The notes: a model not told the origin generated them from the letters alone. A stretch of 35,066 nucleotides of DNA from Anaerolineae bacterium (GCA_030123675.1 JASJYH010000017.1:1-35066), one strand, 5' to 3'; counted from the first letter of the stretch, positions 9,165 to 16,615 are shown. Program-made: numbers and translations.

Positions 9165-10384
9165 GCTAGTTTCCCTTTTGGCTTAAGTTGAAAATCTTCA
9201 TCCCCTGAGAATAATTTCCCTAATTTACTTGCCTCTAATGTCATCACTTTGCAGTTAGCAAAGAACGCAAAATCAAAATTGGTAGGGTCGCCCGCAGCTT
9301 TGCCGGGGATCGGCATCAGACGTGCAGTCAGCGGTTTGTCAAGCCGCAGCGCTAATGCAGAAAGATCAAGCAGCAAGGCAACAATTTGGTCCGCGCTTGT
9401 ATCTCCGGGAAGCGGGACTGTATCCAAGCCTGTGCCGCTCACAGCGGAATAAAGCAACAAATCCTTGATGGTCAGTGTTCCTTCAGAAGCGCGTTTTGCC
9501 AACACAGAATCTTCCAACACAGGTTGCATGAATCCGCTGAAACCGGTATGCGGGAAGTTTGCACGCTCAACAGCTTCGGTTAGGAGTGCAGCGGCAGCCA
9601 AGGACCCGTGTTGCCCGATCTTGGGCACACCCATTCCTTCGACAGCGCTACCTAGTGATTCTTCGTCGCTGGGGAAAGGCGCCAGGGAGAAATCAATTCC
9701 ACCGAAATTGGTTTTAAATTGACGAGAAAGTTTTTCAGCGATATCCGTCAAAACTTGCCCGTGCTTTTCCAACGAACTGATTAGATCTTTCCGACCCTCA
9801 TCCAGGGATTTTGGGTTTGTAAATGCATCTATGGCCAAATCTGCTGCTTGGGTTGCAATCGCAAAAGCGGCTTGGTTTCCCAAATGGTAGGCGGCCGGGA
9901 AGAAGGGCGCACCCGGTGGAACATTGGCCAGAGCGGCAAAGCGCAGGTTGGCAAATCCATCTGGCGTGAGCGGTGCACATCGTACGATAACCTGAGCACA
10001 GGCGCGGATGGCTTTCATAGAGATACCTTTGTCTCTGTCAGCCATCACTCCGGAGAAAAAGATATTATTTGTTTGGGCTATTGCTTCTGGAATGATTTCG
10101 TAGCTGCGGGGGATGTTGGGTAGCGCCGGGCCAAGGGAAGCATATTCCAATCCAATTGAAGTTAATAATTCTTCGAACGCTTGCGCTAATCGTGGTGTTT
10201 CTTCGATCCGATTATTCAATAACTCTGGAAATGGAATTGTCGCCAGCCGAATGGTTTGGACTTCATAGCCAGCAGCTTCATATGCAGATGTTGCAGCGTT
10301 GAAAAAATTACGAGCCGACTGGAATTTGGATTGGTCTAAGGGCCAGCCTGGATTGAAGAAATAAGTGATGGATCGTATTTTCAT
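9158..10384 (-). CDS. DUF711 family protein
   Basis: This 408-residue cytoplasmic protein matches the DUF711/UPF0210 family, structurally related to glycyl-radical enzyme folds but of unknown activity. It opens with KIRSITYFFNPGWPLD, the usual family start. Family-like conserved stretches include NIFFSGVMADRDKGISMKAI (about residues 107-126), RFAALANVPPGAPFFPAAYH (about 148-167) and, near the C-terminus, a Gly/Pro-rich GTGLDTVPLPGDT segment. GGGGA lies 4 nt before the ATG. It has no obvious operon partner. Its last codons lie within a foldback repeat. The family name is moderately secure; no reaction is proposed. Confidence 0.8.
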   Translation of the reverse strand: MKIRSITYFFNPGWPLDQSKFQSARNFFNAATSAYEAAGYEVQTIRLATIPFPELLNNRIEETPRLAQAFEELLTSIGLEYASLGPALPNIPRSYEIIPEAIAQTNNIFFSGVMADRDKGISMKAIRACAQVIVRCAPLTPDGFANLRFAALANVPPGAPFFPAAYHLGNQAAFAIATQAADLAIDAFTNPKSLDEGRKDLISSLEKHGQVLTDIAEKLSRQFKTNFGGIDFSLAPFPSDEESLGSAVEGMGVPKIGQHGSLAAAALLTEAVERANFPHTGFSGFMQPVLEDSVLAKRASEGTLTIKDLLLYSAVSGTGLDTVPLPGDTSADQIVALLLDLSALALRLDKPLTARLMPIPGKAAGDPTNFDFAFFANCKVMTLEASKLGKLFSGDEDFQLKPKGKLAT

Positions 10385-10460
10385 GATTTCCCCTGTGCTT
10401 TAAAGACGTCTTTCAAATGATTATAAAAGAAAATCATAACGGACTTTGTTGTAAATACAT

Positions 10461-11231
10461 TTAGCTTCTTTGTCTTACGACTTCATACATTAAAATCGCT
10501 CCAGCAACGCTCGCATTAAGCGATTCTGTTTTTCCAGTCATTGGAATGCTAACATTTGTATCTGCAAGATTTCGAGCTGGTTCGCTTGCTCCGGCCATTT
10601 CGCCTCCTACAATTAAGGCTAAGGGCCTGTGGAAATCTGTCTTCCAATATGGTTGGCCGTCCATATCGGCTAGTATGACTTGAAGGCCGGAGTCTTTACA
10701 AATTATTTTTATATCTTCCCATCCCAGTGAATGGATCGGAATCCGAAAATGGGCCCCCATCCCTGAGCGTACAACTTTTGGCGAATAGGCATCTGCTGTT
10801 TCGGGCGGCAATAGTACAGCCTGTACACCTGCAGCAGTAGCAGTGCGGATAAGGGAACCCAGGTTGCCGGGATCACGCATTTGGTCCAGGATGAGAATTA
10901 AATTTGGGGATTTGGGGATTGGTAGCTGAGATTGGTCGAGGACGGCCAGGATGCCTTGTGGAGAGTCTGTTTCGCTTGCGGATTGGAAAAGATGGGATTC
11001 AACCTCTTCAACTTCGCATCCTGCAAATCTCAATTTTTCGATTAAGGTTTGTCCGCGTTCACTCAATCCATCCGAAAACAATACAAACCGGAAGGGCCAT
11101 TTTGCCGCCTGGGCTTCTTCTAATAGGCGTACGCCTTCAGCCAGAAAGGCGCCTTCTTTGCGTCTGACTTTGGAGCGCCCCCCTAATGCTCGTACTAATT
11201 TAAGCTTTGGGTTTTGACTGGATGTGATCAT
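10461..11231 (-). CDS. SpoU/TrmH-family RNA 2'-O-methyltransferase
   Basis: This is a SAM-dependent ribose methyltransferase of 256 residues acting on rRNA or tRNA. An N-terminal substrate-binding domain (about 1-95, ITSSQNPKLKLVRALGGRSK) is followed by the SPOUT domain with motif 1 DQMRDPGNLGSLIRTATAAG (about 135-154), motif 2 LALIVGGEMAGAS and motif 3 SLNASVAGAILMYEV, which form the trefoil knot. The target nucleotide cannot be assigned; RlmB-like G2251 methylation is one option, but many paralogues exist. Its ATG overlaps the stop of the macro-domain gene (11228-11231), so the two are translationally coupled. Confidence 0.92.
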   Translation of the reverse strand: MITSSQNPKLKLVRALGGRSKVRRKEGAFLAEGVRLLEEAQAAKWPFRFVLFSDGLSERGQTLIEKLRFAGCEVEEVESHLFQSASETDSPQGILAVLDQSQLPIPKSPNLILILDQMRDPGNLGSLIRTATAAGVQAVLLPPETADAYSPKVVRSGMGAHFRIPIHSLGWEDIKIICKDSGLQVILADMDGQPYWKTDFHRPLALIVGGEMAGASEPARNLADTNVSIPMTGKTESLNASVAGAILMYEVVRQRS

Positions 11232-11773
11232 TCCTGTAGAAAAGCATCCACAGTACCTTGGTCAAATAAAACCAGTTTGATCACCATTATCTCAGATGAA
11301 GAGTTATTATTAAAATAATTACCGAGGGCTTCCAAGATTACCTTCGCAGCGCGATCTTTTGGAAAGCCGAATATTCCAGTCGAAATAGCCGGGAAAGCGA
11401 TGGAATTTAATTTGAGCTCATCCGCCACTCCCAGGGACCCGGTAACTGCTGCCGTTAATTTGGCATCCTCATCGCCATCGCCCCACATGGGGCCAACGGC
11501 ATGGATCACATATTTCGCAGGCAGTAGCCCGCCCGAGGTCCAGGCTGGATCCTTGTGACTGACCTTTCCTTTCTCTTGAATCCATGCGTCTGACTCTTGT
11601 TGAAGAGTAGGTCCAGCGTGCTTGGAAATCGCCCGCGCGACTCCACCTCCATGCTGTAAACTCGTATTTGCGGCATTAACGATTGCATCTGTTTCTTCTG
11701 AAATAATATCCCCATATATAATTTTGATGATTTGACCTGTAGGAAGTTTGTGTTCTTTTAGAACTGTATTCAT
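11228..11773 (-). CDS. Macro-domain protein (ADP-ribose binding or hydrolysis)
   Basis: This is a single macro domain of 181 residues. It shows GDIISEETDAIVNAANTSL (about 20-38), the Gly-rich loop HGGGVARAI, AKYVIHAVGPMWGDG and IAFPAISTGIFGFP. These are the hallmark ADP-ribose-contacting segments of the family that includes MacroD-type ADP-ribosyl-glutamate hydrolases and O-acetyl-ADP-ribose deacetylases. The NAAN Asn and the GGGVA loop are intact, so catalysis is plausible. It overlaps the downstream RNA methyltransferase gene by 4 nt. No SD is seen; TAAAAT (11780-11785) lies 6 nt before the ATG, a start-proximal -10 like those of three other genes here. Confidence 0.93.
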   Translation of the reverse strand: MNTVLKEHKLPTGQIIKIIYGDIISEETDAIVNAANTSLQHGGGVARAISKHAGPTLQQESDAWIQEKGKVSHKDPAWTSGGLLPAKYVIHAVGPMWGDGDEDAKLTAAVTGSLGVADELKLNSIAFPAISTGIFGFPKDRAAKVILEALGNYFNNNSSSEIMVIKLVLFDQGTVDAFLQE

Positions 11774-11799
11774 CAGATTATTTTACCCCGTTAAATAAC

Positions 11800-11848
11800 T
11801 GTAGGGACAACTGGCGCTACCAAAATGTGGTTGCCAGCCGCCCCTACA
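11800..11848. repeat. Imperfect palindrome with TGTAGGG / CCCTACA ends
   Basis: TGTAGGG (11800-11806) and CCCTACA (11842-11848) close an imperfect hairpin that also pairs CTGGC with GCCAG. It lies in the gap after rplT. No T-run follows on either strand, so it looks more like a short dispersed palindromic repeat than a terminator. No second copy was seen in this window. Confidence 0.4.
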
Positions 11849-11863
11849 CAAGATTAGCTTTAC

Positions 11864-12211
11864 TTATTTATTTGCTTGCGCTACTACCTCAGCAAAAGCC
11901 TGAGGGTCGCGTACGGCCAAATCAGCCAGCATCTTACGATTTATCTCGATATTAGCTATTTTCAAGCGGTGGACAAGCCGGCTATAAGTTATCCCATTAA
12001 GGCGGGCTGCGGCGTTGATTCTAGCAATCCAGAGCTTGCGTAGCGTACGCTTTCGGACCCTGCGATCACGAAATGAATACCAAAGACTTTTTAGCATCGC
12101 TTCGTTTGCGCGCCGAAAGAGCAAATGTTTCGACCCTTTTTGACCTTTGGTAAATTTCAATACTTTCTTATGACGACGGTGCCTGTGAGGGCCACCTTTT
12201 ACACGAGCCAT
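11864..12211 (-). CDS. rplT: Ribosomal protein bL20
   Basis: bL20 is an early-assembly 50S protein that binds 23S rRNA. The 115-residue product is the normal length. It shows the basic N-terminus [40 protein letters not shown] and [35 protein letters not shown] lies 6 nt before the ATG. It is the last gene of infC-rpmI-rplT. In other bacteria L20 represses this operon by binding leader RNA, and a folded segment lies directly upstream (12232-12269). Confidence 0.98.
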   Translation of the reverse strand: MARVKGGPHRHRRHKKVLKFTKGQKGSKHLLFRRANEAMLKSLWYSFRDRRVRKRTLRKLWIARINAAARLNGITYSRLVHRLKIANIEINRKMLADLAVRDPQAFAEVVAQANK

Positions 12212-12231
12212 TTGTTACCTCCTGCAAGCCT

Positions 12232-12269
12232 CTGGGCGTCGGCGGAAACCGCCAGTTGGGTACACCCAG
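12232..12269 (-). promoter_or_regulatory. Structured rpmI-rplT intergenic RNA
   Basis: An 8-bp outer stem (ACACCCAG 12262-12269 with CTGGGCGT 12232-12239, one G-U pair) encloses a perfect inner hairpin CCGCC/GGCGG with a 3-nt loop (12241-12253). It ends about 20 nt before the rplT start, so it could control rplT translation, possibly through L20 binding; the function is inferred. Confidence 0.45.
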
Positions 12270-12299
12270 CAGCTGCAATTAATAAAATCGAGTCTAGGG

Positions 12300-12530
12300 T
12301 TATTTTTTCATATTTGGCGCGAGACGTTTAATGCGTTTGATCAGGCCACGGCCTTTCACGATTTGCATTTCGCTCAATAGCGCCTTTGTTCGCTTAGATG
12401 TTCGGCGACGAAGATGGCTCTTGCCGCCCTTTGTGCGCACTAATTTTCCAGAACCTGTTAAACGGAAACGTTTAGAGGTTGCTTTGTGGGTCTTCAATTT
12501 ATATTTACCCTTTTTTGCTTTGCGCGGCAT
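12300..12530 (-). CDS. rpmI: Ribosomal protein bL35
   Basis: bL35 is a small basic 50S protein. The 76-residue product is slightly longer than the usual 64-66 because of an extended C-terminus (IKRIKRLAPNMKK). It opens PRKAKKGKYKLKTHKATSKRF and contains SGKLVRTKGGKSHLRRRTSKR. AAGGAG lies 8 nt upstream of the ATG. It lies between infC and rplT, in conserved order, but is separated from infC by a terminator-like hairpin. Confidence 0.97.
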   Translation of the reverse strand: MPRKAKKGKYKLKTHKATSKRFRLTGSGKLVRTKGGKSHLRRRTSKRTKALLSEMQIVKGRGLIKRIKRLAPNMKK

Positions 12531-12547
12531 CGTTTATTGCTCCTTTC

Positions 12548-12582
12548 AAAAAAAAACCGCGGGACGATACGTTCTCCCGCGG
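12548..12582 (-). terminator. Terminator or attenuator between infC and rpmI
   Basis: On the minus strand CCGCGGGA and TCCCGCGG pair perfectly (12575-12582 with 12557-12564) around a 10-nt loop, followed by nine T (12556-12548). It is a textbook intrinsic terminator, 21 nt after the infC stop and inside an operon that is normally co-transcribed, so read-through is probably partial or regulated. Confidence 0.85.
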
Positions 12583-12603
12583 ATCATCTATTTCCTTCGG
12601 GGC

Positions 12604-13191
12604 TTACTTTTTTGTTTCAGAGACAGCCTCAGCTTTTTCCCCACTTTCGGGCTGTTTTTCCTTCTTTTTTACGGGACCACCTTTGGTGGGGCCTAAAACG
12701 ACTAGCATCGTACGGCCATCCATTTGCGGGCCTTGCTCTATATCACCGACATCAGAAAGTTCTAAAACAATCTCTTTTAAATCTTCGAGTGCAATTTCTG
12801 GATAATCCATTTCACGTCCACGGAAACGGATTGTCACTTTGACTTTCATCCCAGATTCAAGCCAGCGGCGTGCATCTCTTACCTTGAATGAGCGATGGTG
12901 TTCATTCGTTTTCGGCCGCAGTCGAATTTCCTTCATTTCAACTTTGGTCTGAGCCTTCTTCGCTTCGCGATCTTTTTTGGCTCGCTCGTAGAGGAACTTT
13001 CCAAAATCCATCACGCGGCAGACAGGAGGCTTGGCGTTTGGGGAAACCTCGACCAAATCTAGCTCGGCTTTACTGGCAATTTCAAGTGCTTCTTTGATGG
13101 GTACTAGGCCTACATTTTCACCATCAGCACCGATCAAGCGTACTTCTGGTACGCGAATACCTTGATTTACTCGAAAACTATTGGCGCTTAT
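12604..13191 (-). CDS. infC: Translation initiation factor IF-3 (AUA start)
   Basis: IF-3 binds the 30S subunit, monitors start-codon choice and prevents premature 50S joining. The open frame contains FRVNQGIRVPEVRLIGADGE, the standard N-terminal motif, which lies upstream of the first ATG/GTG/TTG-type codon (a TTG at 13137). The frame reaches a TGA shortly upstream, and no AUG, GUG or UUG lies between. ATA at 13191-13189 sits 6 nt after AAGGAG and is the only sensible start, giving 195 residues. Non-AUG starts let IF-3 repress its own synthesis, as AUU does in Escherichia coli. The N-domain, linker and C-domain (KVTIRFRGREMDYPE) are all present, with an acidic/Lys tail (KKEKQPESGEKAEAVSETKK). 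Confidence 0.95.
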   Translation of the reverse strand: MSANSFRVNQGIRVPEVRLIGADGENVGLVPIKEALEIASKAELDLVEVSPNAKPPVCRVMDFGKFLYERAKKDREAKKAQTKVEMKEIRLRPKTNEHHRSFKVRDARRWLESGMKVKVTIRFRGREMDYPEIALEDLKEIVLELSDVGDIEQGPQMDGRTMLVVLGPTKGGPVKKKEKQPESGEKAEAVSETKK

Positions 13192-13254
13192 AAACTTCTC
13201 CTTTTTTCAAGAACATATAACCAGTCAAACGATGGCTGGCCTTTTTGCGGGCTG

Positions 13255-13284
13255 ATGATACCATGAACGCAGGCGAATCGTCAA
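13255..13284 (-). promoter_or_regulatory. infC operon promoter
   Basis: On the minus strand TTGACG (13279-13284) and TATCAT (13255-13260) are 18 nt apart, with TG in extended -10 position. The predicted start is about 57 nt before the AUA start codon. Confidence 0.65.
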
Positions 13285-13288
13285 CAAA

Positions 13289-13318
13289 TCGAAGGAATTT
13301 TCAGGGCAATTCCTTCGA
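13289..13318 (-). terminator. thrS terminator
   Basis: An 11-bp stem TCGAAGGAATT / AATTCCTTCGA (13308-13318 with 13289-13299) is followed on the minus strand by TTTGTTG. It ends right at the -35 box of the infC promoter, separating thrS from infC. Confidence 0.7.
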
Positions 13319-13400
13319 CCCGAAAGGCATGAAACCAATTAATTTGTCAAAAAGGGTCTAAAAATTTCTCAGTCCCACACAATGCGTGGCGAAAAAACTC

Positions 13401-15212
13401 CTACAGCTCATTCGATCGATTTTCGATCCGGTCTTTAGCCCGTGTGATGAACTCACTTAACGGGATATTATTTTGCTGAGAGCCGTCCCGCACTCGTAAG
13501 GATACTGTGTTGGCTTCCAATTCTTTGCCACCAACCAAAAGCATGTACGGAACCTTCATTAACTGTGCATTTCGGATCTTGGCGTTCATACGCTCGGAAC
13601 TAATATCGGCGCTGGCACGGATACCTTTCGCTTTCAATTCTTTCGCGATATTTTCAGCATATTCGATCTGCCCATCTGTGATGGAAATTACTCGTACTTG
13701 CTCTGGGGATAACCATGGAGGGAAAGCCCCAGCATATTGTTCGATCAGAAAACCGATCATACGCTCGTGCGTGCTGAGCGGAGCCCGATGGATAACAAGC
13801 GGCATTTCTTCTTTACCGGCTTTATTGATAAATTTCAAGTTGAAACGGGCAGGTTGGGAAAAATCCACTTGGTTTGTGGCTAAGGAGAATTCTTTTCCAA
13901 TCGCGGACCAGACTTGTACATCAACCTTTGGGCCGTAGAAAGCAGCCTCGTCATCTGCTTCGACATAAGGCACACCCCCATTGTCCATGGCGTTGCGTAC
14001 CATCTCTTCTGTTTTAATCCATAACCGTTCGTTGTCTACATACTTCTTGCCAAGCCCGGCCTTGTTGTGCAAGGACAGACGCATGACGTATTTCTCGATT
14101 TTAAACAAATCAAAATATTTTCGGTACAGATCGATAACGTTCATGAACTCTTGCTCGAAATCCTCCTCAGATGTATAAATATGGGCATCATTCATCTGCA
14201 TCGAGCGCACACGCATCAAGCCAAAAAGTTCGCCCGATTTTTCATAACGATAGCAAGTTCCATATTCGGCAAGACGCATGGGAAGTTCCCTGTATGAACG
14301 CGGTCGCGCGTCAAAAATCTTATGGTGCATCGGGCAGTTCATTGGCTTGACGTAGTACTTAACCCCATCCATCTCCATAGGAGGGTACATGGATTCGGCA
14401 TAAAAAGGTAAGTGCCCCGACCTAATAAAAAGCTCTTCTTTTGATATGTTAGGCGTACGCACTCGCAGATAGCCGGCTTGCTCTTCCATCTCTTTGCCGA
14501 GTTTCTCCAATTCCTCGATCATGATGCCACCGTTGGGCATCCAGAGGGGCAGGCCTGGGCCGACTTCATCATCAAAAAAGAATATATCCAGTTGTTTACC
14601 CAGTTTGCGATGGTCGCGTTTCTTGGCTTCTTCCAGCATATGCAGGTATTCTTTCAGTTCCTGGGTTGTGCGCCAGGCTGTGCCGTAAATGCGGGTAAGC
14701 ATCTTATTGTTCTCATCGCCGCGCCAATAAGCCCCAGCAATGGACATCAGCTTTATGGCAGACGGATTAATCTCTTTGGTATTGTCCACATGCGGACCAC
14801 GACACAGATCCACAAATGTATCGTGTTTGTAGATCGAAATTTCAGGCTTCTCCTTCAACAGCTCTCCGTACTCATCAAGGCCTCCTTGATCGAGGCCATC
14901 GATTAATTCTAATTTGTAGGGTTGATCTTTGAAAACTTTACGGGCTTCGTTGGCTGACAAGACTTCTTTTTTAAAGGTATGCTGGCCTGCGATAATCTGT
15001 CGCATACGCTTTTCAAGCTTGGGCAGGTCTTCCTGAGTTATGGGTTCAGTCAGTTCGAAATCGTAATAAAAACCATTATCAATCGGTGGGCCAATCGTGT
15101 ATTTGGACTCAGGGAACATCTCAAGGACAGCCTGCGCCATAATGTGTGCTGCAGAGTGACGGATTTTATAGATATGTGACTCTTCGTATTTTTCTTCAAC
15201 TTTTTGTGCCAT
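13401..15212 (-). CDS. thrS: Threonyl-tRNA synthetase
   Basis: The enzyme charges tRNA-Thr. The 603-residue product starts directly in the editing region: HSAAHIMAQAV (about residues 20-30, the HxxxH metal site) and CRGPHV. The class II catalytic core follows (PNGGIMIEELEK, KPMNCPMHH with the zinc-ligand Cys, MRVRSMQMNDAHIY, QVDFSQPARFNLKF, HRAPLSTHERMIGFLIE), then the anticodon-binding domain (PWLSPEQVRVISI). Compared with the usual ~640 residues the N-terminal TGS domain is absent. The ATG at 15212 is chosen over an upstream codon because AAAGGG lies 7 nt before it. Expression is controlled by a T-box leader. Confidence 0.97.
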   Translation of the reverse strand: MAQKVEEKYEESHIYKIRHSAAHIMAQAVLEMFPESKYTIGPPIDNGFYYDFELTEPITQEDLPKLEKRMRQIIAGQHTFKKEVLSANEARKVFKDQPYKLELIDGLDQGGLDEYGELLKEKPEISIYKHDTFVDLCRGPHVDNTKEINPSAIKLMSIAGAYWRGDENNKMLTRIYGTAWRTTQELKEYLHMLEEAKKRDHRKLGKQLDIFFFDDEVGPGLPLWMPNGGIMIEELEKLGKEMEEQAGYLRVRTPNISKEELFIRSGHLPFYAESMYPPMEMDGVKYYVKPMNCPMHHKIFDARPRSYRELPMRLAEYGTCYRYEKSGELFGLMRVRSMQMNDAHIYTSEEDFEQEFMNVIDLYRKYFDLFKIEKYVMRLSLHNKAGLGKKYVDNERLWIKTEEMVRNAMDNGGVPYVEADDEAAFYGPKVDVQVWSAIGKEFSLATNQVDFSQPARFNLKFINKAGKEEMPLVIHRAPLSTHERMIGFLIEQYAGAFPPWLSPEQVRVISITDGQIEYAENIAKELKAKGIRASADISSERMNAKIRNAQLMKVPYMLLVGGKELEANTVSLRVRDGSQQNNIPLSEFITRAKDRIENRSNEL

Positions 15213-15255
15213 TGTTGTACCCTTTCTCAATCTTGAGTATGTGGATTAAATTAAT

Positions 15256-15286
15256 AAAAAAAACCCTCACCCAACACGGGGCGAGA
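15256..15286 (-). terminator. T-box-controlled terminator upstream of thrS
   Basis: A 9-bp stem with two G-U pairs (15278-15286 with 15264-15272) is followed by a T8 run on the minus strand (15263-15256), about 44 nt before the thrS start and 10 nt after the T-box motif. Confidence 0.85.
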
Positions 15287-15551
15287 GTTGTACTCACGCG
15301 CTTCCACCCGATTTGCTTTCGTGGAGTGAGAAATTTCACCATTTCTAAAAGCATCTCATTAGAGCCGATAACGGGGCTTCCGTTTCCCTTAATTTCTAAT
15401 GATTTCAGGGTTAAGCTTGCGGGGGGTATTCATCGGGGGTCTTGCCGGAGGCGGCTCTCAAACAAAGACCGCACTCTCTCTGTTGGCTTCAAAACCGATT
15501 ACTTATCCCGGTCAAAGCATTTTTATATTCAAGCTAGACTGCATTATCGTG
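15256..15551 (-). ncRNA. T-box riboswitch leader of thrS
   Basis: The untranslated leader between promoter and thrS has T-box hallmarks on the minus strand. The T-box core GGGTGGAAGCGCG (15297-15309) matches the TGGNACCGCG consensus at all but one position. Stem I-type AGAGAG/GAGAGCCG segments lie upstream, and an intrinsic terminator follows the T-box. A candidate specifier codon ACC (Thr) is at 15425-15427, in a GAATACC context. By established mechanism uncharged tRNA-Thr pairs with the specifier and with the T-box bulge, prevents the terminator and switches thrS on. UGGA in the bulge predicts a U discriminator base in tRNA-Thr. The exact specifier is less certain than the T-box itself. Confidence 0.85.
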
Positions 15552-15557
15552 TGCAAA

Positions 15558-15586
15558 ATCTTAATTCAGAAAAGCTAAGGTGTCAA
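15558..15586 (-). promoter_or_regulatory. thrS / T-box promoter
   Basis: Consensus TTGACA (15581-15586) and TAAGAT (15558-15563) are 17 nt apart on the minus strand, giving a transcript start near 15551 and a leader of about 340 nt. Confidence 0.8.
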
Positions 15587-15665
15587 GCAATTTTATTGTA
15601 CCTAGAAATTACATGGGCAGGAAAAACTATCTATTTATTAAATTGGCCTTTGTTTTAAGTTTAAA

Positions 15666-16505
15666 TTATTTTGCGATTACTGTTGTTTGCGAAGTGAAAT
15701 CTGACCTAGGTTGCTTGCGAGTAAAGATATAGGCAATGATTCCGCTTAGATAGGCAAAGTAAGCGATAACTTCTGTTAGGGATGGATTGCCATTGTATCC
15801 GATCAGTGCTTTTAAGATCAACCCGAATTCGCTTTTTTCGTTCAAGAATCCGTTCGTATCCCAAATATTTTCAATCACTGAGGGAATGAGACCGGCCTCA
15901 TTGAATTCATGCACGCCATGTGCTATTAATCCGGCAGCAAAGATGATGAGTATTACATTGGTAACCCTGAAGAAGCCACGCAAGCTAAGCCTGCGGGTGG
16001 AGGTAAATAAAATCCATCCTAGGACTGCTGCTAGTGCTAGTCCAGCTATTGCACCGATCAATGTCTGTGCTGGGCTGGAAGTTTCTTGTACAGCAAACAG
16101 GAAAAGAGCGAGTTCAATGCCCTCACGCAATACTGCTAGAAACGCCAGGGCGAATAGAGCACCTTTGCCCTCGCCTTTTATGGCGTTTTTCGTCTTTGTT
16201 TCAATTTCTGATTTCAGATTGGCTGCAGAGTTATGCATCCAAAATATCATCCAGGTAAGCACACCCGCTGCCAGCAACATGGCAATGCCCTCAAAAATTT
16301 TCTCGGCACGCCCTTCAAAACTCATGCCCAACAAATTTAATCCAATAGCTGCAACTATACTAATTACCGCGGCAATTCCTGCTCCACTCCAAACGATAGT
16401 ATTTAGGTCCGTACGTTTTAATTTGTACAAAGCACCCAATACGATACCTATAATAAGAGCTGCTTCCAACCCTTCTCTTAATGATAAAAGTAAACTTGCC
16501 AACAT
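15666..16505 (-). CDS. FTR1-family iron permease
   Basis: This is a predicted inner-membrane iron transporter of 279 residues with about seven membrane segments. It has the two diagnostic REGxE motifs: REGLEAALIIGIVLG (about residues 10-24) and REGIELALFLF (about 126-136), whose acidic residues carry iron. The family includes yeast Ftr1 and bacterial EfeU/FetM permeases. No EfeO, EfeB or multicopper oxidase gene is adjacent. It is divergent from a DtxR-family regulator. AGGAG lies 8 nt before the ATG, and its promoter overlaps the shared palindrome, so iron-responsive control by the neighbouring regulator is likely. Confidence 0.92.
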   Translation of the reverse strand: MLASLLLSLREGLEAALIIGIVLGALYKLKRTDLNTIVWSGAGIAAVISIVAAIGLNLLGMSFEGRAEKIFEGIAMLLAAGVLTWMIFWMHNSAANLKSEIETKTKNAIKGEGKGALFALAFLAVLREGIELALFLFAVQETSSPAQTLIGAIAGLALAAVLGWILFTSTRRLSLRGFFRVTNVILIIFAAGLIAHGVHEFNEAGLIPSVIENIWDTNGFLNEKSEFGLILKALIGYNGNPSLTEVIAYFAYLSGIIAYIFTRKQPRSDFTSQTTVIAK

Positions 16506-16555
16506 TAATAATACTCCTGTGTTAAAATAGCCTGCTTGGTTCGCAAACGGTTGTT

Positions 16556-16584
16556 ACTATACACTAATATAATATATTAGTCTA
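16556..16584 (-). promoter_or_regulatory. FTR1 gene promoter
   Basis: TAGACT (16579-16584) and TATAGT (16556-16561) on the minus strand are 17 nt apart, with most of the 19-bp palindrome lying between them. A bound repressor would block both boxes. Confidence 0.55.
16563..16581. promoter_or_regulatory. 19-bp palindromic operator, probably for the DtxR-type regulator
   Basis: ACTAATATAATATATTAGT is a perfect inverted repeat of 9 bp around one central base, the same length and symmetry as DtxR/IdeR/MntR boxes. It contains candidate -10 hexamers of the regulator gene (TATAAT 16568-16573; or TATATT 16573-16578 with TTGTTA 16 nt upstream) and fills the spacer of the opposing FTR1 promoter. Confidence 0.75.
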
Positions 16585-16615
16585 GGTTTATAATTAATAT
16601 TAATTAAGGTTGCAT

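Noticed and set aside
12331-12842. Plus-strand frames opposite rpmI and infC
   Set aside because: They overlap well-identified ribosomal genes and show low-complexity Phe/Leu/Ser composition typical of antisense shadows.
12604-13137. infC starting at TTG 13137
   Set aside because: It omits the conserved FRVNQGIRVPEVR segment that is encoded in frame upstream, and it lacks an SD at that position.
15146-15658. Plus-strand 170-codon frame across the thrS leader
   Set aside because: It is antisense to the T-box leader and promoter, with no SD or recognisable domain.
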